A DNA stretch of 57,478 bases from an uncultured Lachnospiraceae bacterium. GTDB lineage: Bacteria; Bacillota; Clostridia; Lachnospirales; Lachnospiraceae. The position numbers and the translations under genes were made by a program. The stretch is from assembly GCA_944380315.1 (NCBI GenBank), contig CALWHG010000009.1, forward strand, positions 1 through 57,478, given 5' to 3'. Below the pieces are notes generated by a model that saw only the letters and a program-made list of their open reading frames with translations, ran no database searches and had not been told where the DNA came from. Positions 32,333-41,362 of the stretch are shown here, one piece after another (the stretch's first letter is position 1; each line of letters begins with the position of its first letter).

Positions 32333-33075
32333 GCTTTCTCCTCCTCTATGATCCTCAAAAACTCCCTAGTCCTTTCCTCTTTGGGAGCTTCAAATATATC
32401 TGCTGAGCTTCCGCTCTCGACTACTGCTCCATGCTCCATAAAAATGACCTTGTTCGATACATTTCGGGCAAATCCCATCTCATGAGTCACCACCAGCATG
32501 GTCATCCCTTCCTCCGCCAGCTCTCTCATGACCGCAAGGACTTCACCCGTAAGCTCAGGATCCAGGGCCGAGGTCGGCTCATCAAAAAATATGATCTCAG
32601 GGTCCGTGGCGAGCGCCCGGGCTATGGCCACTCTCTGCTGCTGTCCCCCTGACAGCTGACTGGGATAATGATCATATCTGTCGGAAAGTCCCACCTTATC
32701 AAGCGCTGCGCGTCCCTTCTGCTCCGCAAGCTCCCTCGGCATCTTCCTGGCTATGATCAGCCCCTCAGTCACATTTTGAAGGGCAGTCTTGTTTAGGAAC
32801 AGATTGTAGTTTTGAAATACGAAGCCGGTCCTCTTCCTGAAAGCAGCCTGCTCCCTGCGACTCACATGTCCAAACTCGTAGGTACTGCCATCAAAGAGCA
32901 TGCTCCCTCCATCTGCCTCCTCAAGGAAGTTGATGCACCGAAGCATGGTGGTCTTTCCCGATCCGCTGGGCCCCAGCACTGCTATGACATCGCCCTTTTC
33001 CACACTGAGGTCGACTCCCTTGAGGACCTCCAGCTCGCCGTAGCTCTTTCTGAGTCCCTTAATCTCAAGCATCAT
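32329..33075 (-). CDS. Polar amino-acid ABC transporter, ATP-binding protein (GlnQ-like)
   Basis: 248 residues from ATG 33075, chosen for GGAGG 7 bp upstream; an adjacent ATG (33072) is also possible. Walker [11 protein letters not shown]-loop [17 protein letters not shown], signature LSGGQQQR, Walker [16 protein letters not shown], switch VVTHEMGFA. The DPELTGEVL stretch and lack of a TOBE domain mark the GlnQ/HisP class. Starts 4 bp after the permease stop. Confidence 0.94.
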   Translation of the reverse strand: MMLEIKGLRKSYGELEVLKGVDLSVEKGDVIAVLGPSGSGKTTMLRCINFLEEADGGSMLFDGSTYEFGHVSRREQAAFRKRTGFVFQNYNLFLNKTALQNVTEGLIIARKMPRELAEQKGRAALDKVGLSDRYDHYPSQLSGGQQQRVAIARALATDPEIIFFDEPTSALDPELTGEVLAVMRELAEEGMTMLVVTHEMGFARNVSNKVIFMEHGAVVESGSSADIFEAPKEERTREFLRIIEEEKA

Positions 33076-33079
33076 ATCA

Positions 33080-33757
33080 TCACCTCCTGGCCATGCCTCT
33101 GGCATTGAGCCTTTTCTCTCCCAGGCTCTGAAGCTTCGTAAGGACAGTACAGAAAAGCAGGTAGATCAGTCCCACCTCTATATAAAGTATGAGAGGCTCA
33201 TAGGTCCTGGCCACTATGCGCCTGGTGACCATAAACATCTCAGTCACGGTTATATTTGCAGCCAGGGAGGTGTCCTTGACCATGGCTATCAGAGAGTTTG
33301 CCAGCGTGGGAAATGCAGTCCTCATGGCCTGGGGCAGCACTATGCGTCTGATGATCTGCATATAGCTCATGCCCACGCACTGTCCGGCCTCCATCTGTCC
33401 CGAGGGTACTGACTCAAGGGCTGCCCTGATGGTCTCTGCACAGTAAGCCCCCTCATTTATGGAAAATACTATGATGGCCGCAGGAAGAGGATCCAGGCGT
33501 ATACCTGCATTTGGCAGGCCATAAAATACTATGAAAAGCTGTACCAGGAGCGGAGTGCCTCTCACTACCCATATGTAAAACCTCGCCAGCTGTCTGAGTC
33601 CCCTGATGCCTGCAAACTGCACAAGCGCCACTGCTATGGCTATGACCATGGCTATGGCAAAGGATATGGCCGTAAGGGGTATGGTCACCGTAAGTCCCGG
33701 GATCAGTATATCCCAAAATGAATCTATGATGATCTCTGCTATCCTGCTTTCCGTCAA
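33080..33757 (-). CDS. Polar amino-acid ABC transporter, permease (GlnP/HisM-like)
   Basis: 225 residues, five predicted helices. HisM/HisQ-family signature: [25 protein letters not shown] followed by the coupling loop [22 protein letters not shown]. The initiator is TTG (33755-33757) with AGGAGG 8 bp upstream; the nearby ATG reads into an immediate stop. A single permease suggests a homodimeric channel. First gene of the operon. Confidence 0.92.
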   Translation of the reverse strand: MTESRIAEIIIDSFWDILIPGLTVTIPLTAISFAIAMVIAIAVALVQFAGIRGLRQLARFYIWVVRGTPLLVQLFIVFYGLPNAGIRLDPLPAAIIVFSINEGAYCAETIRAALESVPSGQMEAGQCVGMSYMQIIRRIVLPQAMRTAFPTLANSLIAMVKDTSLAANITVTEMFMVTRRIVARTYEPLILYIEVGLIYLLFCTVLTKLQSLGEKRLNARGMARR

Positions 33758-33835
33758 GCCTTCATCCTCCTTTTGACATGGCCCTGAGTCTGCATGCGCC
33801 TCCGATCACGGATGCCATCCGGGCCCACTTCTTGT

Positions 33836-33863
33836 CTTATACCGTAAAGTAGTATATGTTCAA
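33836..33863 (-). promoter_or_regulatory. Promoter candidate of the amino-acid ABC operon
   Basis: Minus strand TTGAAC (33858-33863), 16-bp spacer, TATAAG (33836-33841). Leader about 70 nt. Moderate match. Confidence 0.45.
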
Positions 33864-33921
33864 ACCCGGCAAATGGCAAATACTTATTTCAAATGCTGTT
33901 TTATAGATATGAGCTATGGAT

Positions 33922-33948
33922 AAAAAAAACAGCAGCCAAGGCTGCTGT
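33922..33948 (-). terminator. Intrinsic terminator after XRE regulator
   Basis: Nine-base arms ACAGCAGCC (33929-33937) / GGCTGCTGT (33940-33948), tight loop, followed by eight T on the minus strand (33922-33929). Confidence 0.85.
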
Positions 33949-33984
33949 CCTGCTTCATATATGAGTGATGCCGTCTATCCGCCT

Positions 33985-34380
33985 TCAGTCCCCGGAGCTC
34001 TCTGCAGCTCCCGGAGCTGTCTCCTGGCTTACGGCCCTGGTAAGGTCTCCGAGTGCGTCCAGTATCCTTTCACGCTCACTAAGGCTGTAGGGCTTCATGG
34101 AGTCATAAAACCGCTTCCACCCCCCCCGGGTGGTTCCGTCACCATATGTCCTGCTGTACTCAGGGAAAACATCCTCTACGCCCACGTCAAGCATGGATAT
34201 GATATCCAGGAGCGAATATATTCCTACCATGGATTTGCCGCTCTCCAGGGTGGATATGACAGACGGTGATACTGCCAGGGCAGCAGCTATCTCGCTCTGG
34301 CTAAGGCCCTTTTTCTTCCTGAAATACCTGATCCTTTCACCTATCCTTCTGTTGATCTCCTTGTTGTCTACGTGCTTCAT
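33985..34380 (-). CDS. XRE-family HTH transcriptional regulator
   Basis: 131 residues from ATG 34380 (AAGGA 10 bp upstream); a TTG eight codons earlier lacks a ribosome site. HTH_3 domain at about 10-65: IGERIRYFRKKKGLSQSEIAAALAVSPSVISTLESGKSMVGIYSLLDIISMLDV. The remainder is a helical tail (YDSMKPYSLSERERILDALGDL) without recognised ligand domain. Own terminator; no obvious target. It lies between the amino-acid ABC operon and ppdK, both of which are candidates. Confidence 0.9.
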   Translation of the reverse strand: MKHVDNKEINRRIGERIRYFRKKKGLSQSEIAAALAVSPSVISTLESGKSMVGIYSLLDIISMLDVGVEDVFPEYSRTYGDGTTRGGWKRFYDSMKPYSLSERERILDALGDLTRAVSQETAPGAAESSGD

Positions 34381-34507
34381 GTCTCTGCCATCCTTGTTTG
34401 ACAAAATTTGTTTATTGCTTACAATTTTAATGCATTACATGCGTATTTATCAACTGACTAAACAAGAAGATTTCTACATGTTTTTCTGAATTACTCAATT
34501 ATTTCGT

Positions 34508-34544
34508 AAAAAATGACCCCGGCCACTTACGTGGTCAGGGTCAT
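34508..34544 (-). terminator. Intrinsic terminator of ppdK
   Basis: Arms ATGACCC (34513-34519) / GGGTCAT (34538-34544) with inner CCAC/GTGG pairs; five-A run on the plus strand (34508-34513) gives the T-tract on the minus strand. Confidence 0.8.
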
Positions 34545-34578
34545 CATGATTCATATAAGCTTACCTTGTATCAGCGGC

Positions 34579-37212
34579 TCAGGCCTTGCCTTCACGCTTA
34601 ATGGCTGCCTGTGCAGCGGCCAAGCGGGCTATGGGCACACGGAAAGGTGAGCAGGATACATAGTTAAGTCCGATGCTGTCGCAGAACTCAACGGTAGAAG
34701 GATCTCCGCCGTGCTCTCCGCAGATACCGCACTTAAGGTCAGGACGGGTAGCCCTTCCCTTTTCAACTGCCATCTTAACGAGCTGGCCTACACCTGCCTG
34801 ATCAAGCTTTGCAAAAGGATCAGACTCGTAGATCTTAGCCTTGTAGTAAGCATCCAGGAACTTACCAGCATCATCTCTGGAGAATCCAAAGGTCATCTGG
34901 GTAAGGTCGTTGGTACCGAATGAGAAGAACTCAGCCTCCTCAGCGATCTCGTTTGCAAGCAGAGCTGCTCTAGGGATCTCGATCATGGTACCGATGTGGT
35001 ACTGCATGTCGGAGTTCTTTTCCTTCTTGACCTTCTCAGCTTCCTCAACGACTACGTCCTTGACGAACTTGAGCTCCTTCTTCTCGCCTACGAGAGGGAT
35101 CATGATCTCGGGAACTATGGTCTTGCCAGTCTCAGCCTGAACCTCTATAGCAGCCTCCATAACGGCTCTGGTCTGCATCCTTGCGATCTCAGGATAGGTA
35201 ACTGCCAGACGGCATCCTCTGTGTCCCATCATAGGGTTGAACTCGTGCAGGCTGTCGCAGACTGCCTTTACGTGCTCGGGAGTAAGTCCCATATCCTTTG
35301 CAAGCTCATCGATCTCTTCCTGAGTCTTGGGTACGAACTCGTGAAGAGGAGGATCGATGAATCTGATGGTCATGGGTCTTCCGTCAAGAGCCTTGTACAT
35401 AGCCTTGAAGTCGCCCTTCTGATAAGGAAGGAGCTCTGCAAGAGCTGCCTCTCTGGCCTCTACGGTCTCGGAAAGGATCATCTTACGGATCTTGGGTATA
35501 CGCTCTGCATCGAAGAACATATGCTCTGTACGGCAAAGTCCTATGCCCTCTGCTCCGAGCTCGATAGCCTTAAGTGTATCTCTGGGAGTATCAGCATTTG
35601 TACGAACGCTGAGCTTTCTGTTAGCGTCAGCCCATGCCATGATACGTCCGAAGTCTCCGCCTACGGTAGCATCCTGGGTCTCGATGTCGCCATCGTAGAT
35701 CTTACCTGTGCTTCCATCAAGTGAGATATAGTCTCCCTCGTGGTAGGTCTTGCCGTTGAGCTCGAACTGCTTGTGCTCCTCATCCATCTTGATGGCATCG
35801 CATCCGGATACGCAGCAGGTTCCCATGCCTCTTGCAACAACGGCTGCGTGAGAGGTCATACCGCCTCTGACAGTCAGGATACCCTCTGAAGCCTGCATAC
35901 CCTCGATGTCCTCGGGTGAAGTCTCAAGTCTTACAAGGATGACTCTCTCGCCCTTGGCGTGAGCAGCCTTAGCCTCCTCAGCTGTGAAGTATACCTTACC
36001 TGCAGCAGCTCCGGGAGATGCGGGAAGTGCCTCGCCCATGACCTTGCCTGCCTTAAGAGCCTCAGGAACGAAGGTGGGATGAAGCAGCTGGTCCAGAGAC
36101 TTAGCCTCTATACGGCATACAGCCTCCTCAGGAGTGATCTTGCCCTCGTCAACGAGGTCACATGCGATCTTGATGGCAGCCTGTGCAGTCCTCTTACCAT
36201 TTCTGGTCTGAAGGAAGAACAGCTTGCCCTCCTGGATGGTGAACTCCATATCCTGCATATCACGATAGTGCTCCTCAAGCTTCATGGCAAGCTCCATGAA
36301 CTGCTTGTAGCACTCAGGAAGATCCTGCTCAAGCTTTGTGATGGGGCTGGGAGTACGAACACCTGCAACGACGTCCTCACCCTGTGCATTGATGAGGTAC
36401 TCACCATAGATGCCCTTCTCACCGGTGGAAGGATTACGTGTAAATGCAACGCCGGTACCGGAGGTATTGCCCATGTTTCCGAATACCATGGTCTGTACGT
36501 TTACGGCTGTGCCCCAGTCTCCGGGGATATCGTTCATACGACGATAAACGATGGCACGAGGGTTGTTCCAGGAACGGAATACGGCCTTAACAGCCTCCAT
36601 GAGCTGAACCATGGGATCCTGAGGGAACTCCTCACCCTTCTGCTCCATGTAGTAAGCCTTGAAGCGCTTGATGAGCTCCTTCATGTCATCAGCATCAAGC
36701 TCTATATCGTACTTAACGCCCTTCTCTTCCTTTACAGCGTCGATGATCTTCTCAAATGTAGACTTGGGGATCTCCATAACTACGTCAGAGAACATCTGTA
36801 TGAATCTTCTGTAGGAATCGTAAGCAAATCTGGGGTTGCCTGTCTTTGCAGCAAAGCCCTCTACAGCCTGATCGTTAAGGCCGAGGTTAAGGATGGTATC
36901 CATCATACCAGGCATGGAAGCACGTGCACCGGAACGAACCGATACGAGCAGGGGATCTGCGTTGTCGCCGAACTTCTTGCCGTTGATCTCCTCTACCTTC
37001 TTGAGAGCCTCAAGGATCTGCTCATTGATCTCATCGGAGATCTTGCCTCCCTGTGTGTAGTAGTCGGTACATGCTTCGGTGGTAACGGTGAATCCCTGAG
37101 GGATCGGAAGGCCCAAATTCGTCATCTCGGCGAGGTTGGCACCCTTACCGCCCAGAAGGTTACGCATGTCTGCATTACCCTCTTTGAACATATACACCCA
37201 TTTGTGTGCCAT
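34579..37212 (-). CDS. ppdK: Pyruvate, phosphate dikinase
   Basis: Interconverts pyruvate, ATP and phosphate with PEP, AMP and pyrophosphate; a pyrophosphate-linked alternative to pyruvate kinase in many anaerobes. 877 residues from ATG 37212 (ribosome site AAGGAGGA), the family length. N-terminal nucleotide domain (MFKEGNADMRNLLGGKGANLAEM), swivelling His domain (GGMTSHAAVVARGMGTCCVSG, phosphorylated His near 450) and C-terminal TIM barrel (CRTEHMFF; GTNDLTQMTFGFSRDD; CGICGEHGGDP) are intact. Mostly ATC for Ile, unlike neighbours, so highly expressed. The upstream region holds a palindrome over the -35 and a leader hairpin. Confidence 0.97.
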   Translation of the reverse strand: MAHKWVYMFKEGNADMRNLLGGKGANLAEMTNLGLPIPQGFTVTTEACTDYYTQGGKISDEINEQILEALKKVEEINGKKFGDNADPLLVSVRSGARASMPGMMDTILNLGLNDQAVEGFAAKTGNPRFAYDSYRRFIQMFSDVVMEIPKSTFEKIIDAVKEEKGVKYDIELDADDMKELIKRFKAYYMEQKGEEFPQDPMVQLMEAVKAVFRSWNNPRAIVYRRMNDIPGDWGTAVNVQTMVFGNMGNTSGTGVAFTRNPSTGEKGIYGEYLINAQGEDVVAGVRTPSPITKLEQDLPECYKQFMELAMKLEEHYRDMQDMEFTIQEGKLFFLQTRNGKRTAQAAIKIACDLVDEGKITPEEAVCRIEAKSLDQLLHPTFVPEALKAGKVMGEALPASPGAAAGKVYFTAEEAKAAHAKGERVILVRLETSPEDIEGMQASEGILTVRGGMTSHAAVVARGMGTCCVSGCDAIKMDEEHKQFELNGKTYHEGDYISLDGSTGKIYDGDIETQDATVGGDFGRIMAWADANRKLSVRTNADTPRDTLKAIELGAEGIGLCRTEHMFFDAERIPKIRKMILSETVEAREAALAELLPYQKGDFKAMYKALDGRPMTIRFIDPPLHEFVPKTQEEIDELAKDMGLTPEHVKAVCDSLHEFNPMMGHRGCRLAVTYPEIARMQTRAVMEAAIEVQAETGKTIVPEIMIPLVGEKKELKFVKDVVVEEAEKVKKEKNSDMQYHIGTMIEIPRAALLANEIAEEAEFFSFGTNDLTQMTFGFSRDDAGKFLDAYYKAKIYESDPFAKLDQAGVGQLVKMAVEKGRATRPDLKCGICGEHGGDPSTVEFCDSIGLNYVSCSPFRVPIARLAAAQAAIKREGKA

Positions 37213-37356
37213 GTTAATCATCCTCCTTAAAATATGCATAAAAGCTTGTGTATGGTATATTCCCTTTTGGGGAAAACACTCATATAACCGCACAAAAGGA
37301 AATGCCAGCAGCCCTTGGGTCCTGTGCATTTCGCCGTATCGGTCATTTATGAGTTT

Positions 37357-37398
37357 ATTCTAACACAACAAAGCGCTCAATAAAAGTACTTTATTGAG
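37357..37398 (-). promoter_or_regulatory. ppdK promoter region with overlapping palindrome
   Basis: Minus strand -10 candidate TAGAAT (37357-37362). The place of the -35 box is covered by the inverted repeat CTCAATAAA / TTTATTGAG (37376-37384 and 37390-37398), which looks like an operator. The -35 itself is poor, as in activated or repressed promoters. Leader about 138 nt, with a hairpin GAAATGC/GCATTTC (37299-37332). Confidence 0.5.
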
Positions 37399-37436
37399 AC
37401 CATTGAAGTATAAATGCCACTTTTTGAAGATAAATC

Positions 37437-37465
37437 AAAAGGCCTCCCGCCACCGCGGAAGGCCT
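37437..37465 (-). terminator. Intrinsic terminator after response regulator gene
   Basis: Eleven-pair stem (37440-37450 with 37455-37465; one G-T pair), four-base loop, then TTTTGATTT on the minus strand. Ends the long glyS-kinase-regulator transcript. Confidence 0.88.
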
Positions 37466-37478
37466 CTGCTCGTCTCTG

Positions 37479-38174
37479 TCAGACCTTAAAGCGATACCCT
37501 ACGCCCCATATAGTTTCGATATACTGGGGTTTTGCAGTATTGTACTCGATCTTTTCTCTGATTTTTTTGATATGTACGGTCACAGTAGCAATATCTCCTA
37601 TGGAATCCATGTCCCAGATCTCCCTGAAGAGCTCCTCCTTGGTAAAGACATGGTTGGGGTGCTCCGCAAGGAAGGTAAGGCGATCTAACTCCTTGGTGGT
37701 GAACTGCTCCCCCACTCCGTTGCCCCAGACCCTGCGGGCCGTCTTGTCTATCTTAAGTCCCCTGATCTCTATGATATCGTTGCGGTTCTTCTCGCTGCCA
37801 GTAAGCCTTTCATAGCGGCTGAGATGCGCCTTGACCCTGGCCACCAGCTCAGAGGGCGAGAATGGCTTTGTGATATAGTCGTCTGCCCCCAGGCCCAGGC
37901 CTCTGATCTTGTCTATATCCTCCTTCTTGGCGGTGACCATAAGTATGGGGGTGTCCTTCTTTTCTCTTACTCTGCGGCATATCTCAAAGCCATCTGTGCC
38001 GGGAAGCATGATATCGAGTATGAGCAGGTCATAATCCTTCTCAAGGGCTGCCTCAAGCCCCTTGTCCCCATCCGACTCTATGTCCACCTCAAACCCCGAC
38101 AGGGCCAGATAGTCCCTCTCAAGCTCAGCTATACTGATCTCATCCTCTACTATAAGTATCTTTTTTCCTGCCAT
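37479..38174 (-). CDS. OmpR-family response regulator
   Basis: 231 residues. Receiver domain 1-120 with acidic pocket ED (10-11), phosphoacceptor Asp54 in LLILDIMLPGTDG, Thr/Lys switch (VTAKK, ITKPFS). C-terminal winged-helix DNA-binding domain (about 130-230) ending VTVHIKKIREKIEYN...IETIWGVGYRFKV. Encoded 23 bp after its probable kinase. OmpR-type proteins bind direct repeats; the TTAAG repeat before the MacAB operon is one candidate target in the window, but this is speculation. Confidence 0.95.
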   Translation of the reverse strand: MAGKKILIVEDEISIAELERDYLALSGFEVDIESDGDKGLEAALEKDYDLLILDIMLPGTDGFEICRRVREKKDTPILMVTAKKEDIDKIRGLGLGADDYITKPFSPSELVARVKAHLSRYERLTGSEKNRNDIIEIRGLKIDKTARRVWGNGVGEQFTTKELDRLTFLAEHPNHVFTKEELFREIWDMDSIGDIATVTVHIKKIREKIEYNTAKPQYIETIWGVGYRFKV

Positions 38175-38197
38175 AAGAAACTCCTTCTCCTTAAAGC

Positions 38198-39229
38198 TTA
38201 AAGCTGTGCCTCCATGTATTTCCTCAGGAGGAAATGTATGGTCAGGCCTTCATTTTCCACGCTGGAGGCCCATATCCTTCCTCCGTGGTCCTCTATGATC
38301 TTCCTGACTATGGACAGTCCTATGCCGGAGCCTCCCCGCATGGAGTTGCGGCTCTGGTCCGTACGGTAGAACCTCTCAAATATCCTTGTCAGATCCTTCT
38401 TTGCCACACCGCAGCCATTGTCGCTCAGATCACACTCTATGAAATCTCCTATGTCCGTCACCTTTATGGCTATATGTCCGGGCTTCTTGTCCAGATACTT
38501 GACGGAATTGCCCACTATGTTGTTTATGACCTTGCGCAGCTGCTCAGGATCCGCTATGACCAGCGTGTCATCGGCCACCCGGCTTTCATATTCAAACTCT
38601 ATGCCCCTGGACTCCATGTCGAGGCCTATCTCCTCGGCACAGTCATCAAAATACTCCCTGACATTGAGCTTTTTATAGTTGTAGGGGATCCTGTTGGTGT
38701 CGATCTTGGAATAATAGGTCAGCTCATCTATGAGACGGGCCATGTCGTTGGCCTTATTGTAGATGGTCTTTACATATTTTTCCATCATCTCCTGGCTGGA
38801 GGCCACGCCGTCCAGCAGTCCCTCCGCATAGCCCTGTATGGCCGTGATGGGGGTCTTGAGATCATGGGCTATGTTGCTTATGAGCTCCTTGGATTCATTT
38901 TCAGAGCGCATCTTCTCCTCCTGAGACTCCTTGAGCCGAAGGCGCATCTCCTCAAAATCCTCCGTGAGCTGCCCTATCTCATCGTCACTGTCGGTCTCAA
39001 GGGTGAAATTGAGATCCCCGTCCTTGATCTTCTGGGTAGCCCGTCTGAGGTCATCCAGGGGCCTCAGTATGGAGGAATAAATCCAAGAGAGCAGGACAAA
39101 GCCTGCTCCCACAAGTATGATTATATCAGTATTGAAATCTGTCCTGCCCGTAAGCGTCAGGTACATGAGCACCAGCGGAAGCACTGTGCTTATGCAGAAC
39201 ATGACCGCAAGTCTCGTAAACAGTTTCAT
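38198..39229 (-). CDS. Sensor histidine kinase
   Basis: 343 residues from ATG 39229, which begins one base after the glyS stop (TGA-T-ATG); a TTG at 39253 inside glyS is an alternative. Two membrane helices (6-27, 35-52) with almost no external loop, so it senses the membrane or a partner rather than an external ligand. HAMP about 53-105; phosphoacceptor His122 in NIAHDLKTPITAIQGY; ATPase motifs NIVGNSVKY, DNGCGV, FERFYRTD, GGSGIGLSIV. Intramembrane-sensing kinases often respond to cell-wall antibiotics, compatible with a MacAB-type target. Confidence 0.93.
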   Translation of the reverse strand: MKLFTRLAVMFCISTVLPLVLMYLTLTGRTDFNTDIIILVGAGFVLLSWIYSSILRPLDDLRRATQKIKDGDLNFTLETDSDDEIGQLTEDFEEMRLRLKESQEEKMRSENESKELISNIAHDLKTPITAIQGYAEGLLDGVASSQEMMEKYVKTIYNKANDMARLIDELTYYSKIDTNRIPYNYKKLNVREYFDDCAEEIGLDMESRGIEFEYESRVADDTLVIADPEQLRKVINNIVGNSVKYLDKKPGHIAIKVTDIGDFIECDLSDNGCGVAKKDLTRIFERFYRTDQSRNSMRGGSGIGLSIVRKIIEDHGGRIWASSVENEGLTIHFLLRKYMEAQL

Positions 39230-39230
39230 A

Positions 39231-40631
39231 TCAGAAATCGAACTTTCCGTCAAAGTAGTTAAGGAGCTCGTCTATCTTCACTCTCTCCTGCTCCATGCTG
39301 TCGCGGTGACGTATGGTCACGGAGCCGTCCTGCTCTGAATCGAAATCATAGGTGATGCAGAAAGGCGTACCTATCTCATCCTGACGTCTGTAGCGCTTTC
39401 CTATGCTGCCTCTGTCGTCAAACTCGCAGTAATACTTGTTGAGCAGCATGTCGAAGACCTTCTCTGCACCCTCGTTGAGCTTCTTTGAAAGAGGGAGCAC
39501 TGCGATCTTGACGGGAGCAAGCGCAGGATGGAAATGCATGACCGTCCTCTTGTCTCCGCCCTCAAGCTCCTCCTCATCGTATGCAGAGCAGAGGAATGCA
39601 AGGGTGACTCTGTCAGCTCCCAGTGAGGGCTCGATGACATAGGGTATGTACCTCTCATTTGTCTCATCGTCAAGGTAGGTGAGATCCTGCTTTGATACCT
39701 CCATGTGGCGGCTGAGGTCATAATCTGTCCTGTCTGCTATGCCCCAGAGCTCTCCCCATCCGAAGGGGAACAGGAACTCAAGGTCCGTAGTAGCCTTTGA
39801 ATAGAAGGACAGCTCCTCAGGGCTGTGGTCCCTGGCACGGAGCTCCTCGTCCTTTATGCCCAGATCCCTGAGCCACTTTATGCAGAACTCCTTCCAGTAG
39901 GCAAACCACTCCAGGTCGGTGTCGGGCTTGCAGAAGAACTCCAGCTCCATCTGCTCGAACTCTCTGGTCCTGAAGGTAAAGTTGCCGGGAGTGATCTCGT
40001 TGCGGAAGGACTTTCCTATCTGTCCTATACCGAAAGGAAGCTTCTTCCTTGAGGTCCTCTGTACGTTCTTGAAGTTGACAAATATGCCCTGTGCTGTCTC
40101 AGGCCTCAGGTATACCGTGTTCTTGGCATCCTCGGTCACTCCCTGGAAGGTCTTGAACATGAGGTTGAAGCTCCTTATGGGAGTCCAGTCATGGCCTCCG
40201 CAGCTGGGGCAGGGGATGTTGTGATCTGCTATGAACTTCTCCATCTCCACGTTTGACATGCCGTCAGCCGAATCGTTGGGAAGCTTTATGCCCTGGGCCT
40301 CGCAGAAGTCCTCTATGAGCTTGTCAGCACGGAAACGCTCATGGCACTTGCGGCAGTCCATCAGGGGATCTGAAAAGCCTGCCAGATGTCCTGAAGCCAC
40401 CCAGGTCTGGGGGTTCATGAGTATGGCGCAGTCCACACCTACGTTGTATCTTGAGCCCTCCACGAACTTCTTCCACCAGGCCTTCTTGACATTGTTCTTG
40501 AGCTCCACGCCCAGATTGCCGTAGTCCCAGGTATTTGCCAGGCCGCCGTATATCTCTGAGCCCGGGAAGATGAAGCCTCTGTTCTTGCAGAGAGCGATGA
40601 TATCATCCATCTTTATCTTAGATCTGTCCAT
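39231..40631 (-). CDS. glyS: Glycyl-tRNA synthetase (single-chain, alpha2 type)
   Basis: 466 residues from ATG 40631 (ribosome site GAGGAG 9 bp upstream), the length of the dimeric GlyRS found in archaea, eukaryotes and part of the Firmicutes. Class II core: motif 1 region [22 protein letters not shown], motif 2 [24 protein letters not shown], motif 3 [12 protein letters not shown], and a C-terminal anticodon domain ([11 protein letters not shown]). Zinc-like Cys pairs occur at CRKCHERF and CPSCGGHDW. No T-box leader lies in the 65 bp upstream, unlike many Firmicutes glyS genes; it is cotranscribed with recO. Confidence 0.96.
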   Translation of the reverse strand: MDRSKIKMDDIIALCKNRGFIFPGSEIYGGLANTWDYGNLGVELKNNVKKAWWKKFVEGSRYNVGVDCAILMNPQTWVASGHLAGFSDPLMDCRKCHERFRADKLIEDFCEAQGIKLPNDSADGMSNVEMEKFIADHNIPCPSCGGHDWTPIRSFNLMFKTFQGVTEDAKNTVYLRPETAQGIFVNFKNVQRTSRKKLPFGIGQIGKSFRNEITPGNFTFRTREFEQMELEFFCKPDTDLEWFAYWKEFCIKWLRDLGIKDEELRARDHSPEELSFYSKATTDLEFLFPFGWGELWGIADRTDYDLSRHMEVSKQDLTYLDDETNERYIPYVIEPSLGADRVTLAFLCSAYDEEELEGGDKRTVMHFHPALAPVKIAVLPLSKKLNEGAEKVFDMLLNKYYCEFDDRGSIGKRYRRQDEIGTPFCITYDFDSEQDGSVTIRHRDSMEQERVKIDELLNYFDGKFDF

Positions 40632-40696
40632 TTTACTGTTCTCCTCTATATATAGACGTACCCAAAGTATAAACCATGAGTCTGCCTTTCGCAATA

Positions 40697-41347
40697 CTAA
40701 AGCAGGCTGAGGGATCTGAAGCTGTGTCTGCACATGCTTCTGAACATGGCCTCCGCCTCTCTTATGAAGCTCTCCGAGGCCACCTCATCCCCATAGGATC
40801 CCGGGGCATAAAGCCTTGAAAGTGGGGAGGCTATGACATGGCTCCATATCCTGGTCATGCCCTCTGGGCCTGTGCCTGCAGGGTTCTCCTCATATTCTCC
40901 CTCTATGACCAGGAGCCGTAGCTCATATACGGCCCTGATGAGCTCTCTTTCAAGCTCCTTTTTCCTCAGAGCAGACAGAGCCACATAAAGAAGGTTCAGC
41001 ATGCTCCTGGCCTCTCCCTCCTCCATGCCCTCCTGAGCATAGTATTCGGCAGCCTCCAGCATATACATGCCGTAAAGCGTGTCCTCAAGGTCTCCCGTCA
41101 GCTCAGAAAAGGGGTCTATCAGGTCTATGCCGTGAAGGTTGTAGGCAGACCTTCCCTTTGACAGCCTGAAGGTGGCCATGGTCATGGGGCGGAGCTTGCC
41201 TATGAGCCTGGAGCCCTGCTTTGCAGCCCCCTGGGCAAATACGCATATCTTGCCGAGCCTGTCCGTTATGAGCATGACTCTCTTGTTGTACTCTGACTGA
41301 GGCGCGACTGAAAGCACTATGCCCTTTACGCTTATGTCATCGGTCAT
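40697..41347 (-). CDS. recO: DNA repair protein RecO (short form without zinc cysteines)
   Basis: 216 residues. OB-fold N-terminus ([38 protein letters not shown]) and a helical C-terminal domain ([27 protein letters not shown]). RecO anneals complementary strands and loads RecA with RecR. Usual RecO proteins run to about 240-250 residues and carry four zinc-binding Cys in the C-terminal half; here only two isolated Cys exist and no CxxC, so the zinc site is lost. Start 15 bp after era, the normal era-recO order. Good confidence from both sequence and synteny. Confidence 0.9.
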   Translation of the reverse strand: MTDDISVKGIVLSVAPQSEYNKRVMLITDRLGKICVFAQGAAKQGSRLIGKLRPMTMATFRLSKGRSAYNLHGIDLIDPFSELTGDLEDTLYGMYMLEAAEYYAQEGMEEGEARSMLNLLYVALSALRKKELERELIRAVYELRLLVIEGEYEENPAGTGPEGMTRIWSHVIASPLSRLYAPGSYGDEVASESFIREAEAMFRSMCRHSFRSLSLL

Positions 41348-41362
41348 ATGCCACGCTCCATC

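Noticed and set aside
35959-37230. Long open frame (423 codons) opposite ppdK on the plus strand
   Set aside because: Antisense shadow of a highly conserved gene; no ribosome site, no family resemblance. It exists because of biased codon use in ppdK.
37213-37329. 39-codon N-terminal extension of ppdK
   Set aside because: The family start and AAGGAGGA fix the ATG at 37212; the extension is leader sequence.
38234-39262. 342-codon plus-strand frame opposite the histidine kinase
   Set aside because: Antisense to intact kinase motifs; no ribosome site.
40632-40696. T-box leader of glyS
   Set aside because: Only 65 bp are available and no specifier stem or T-box sequence is seen.
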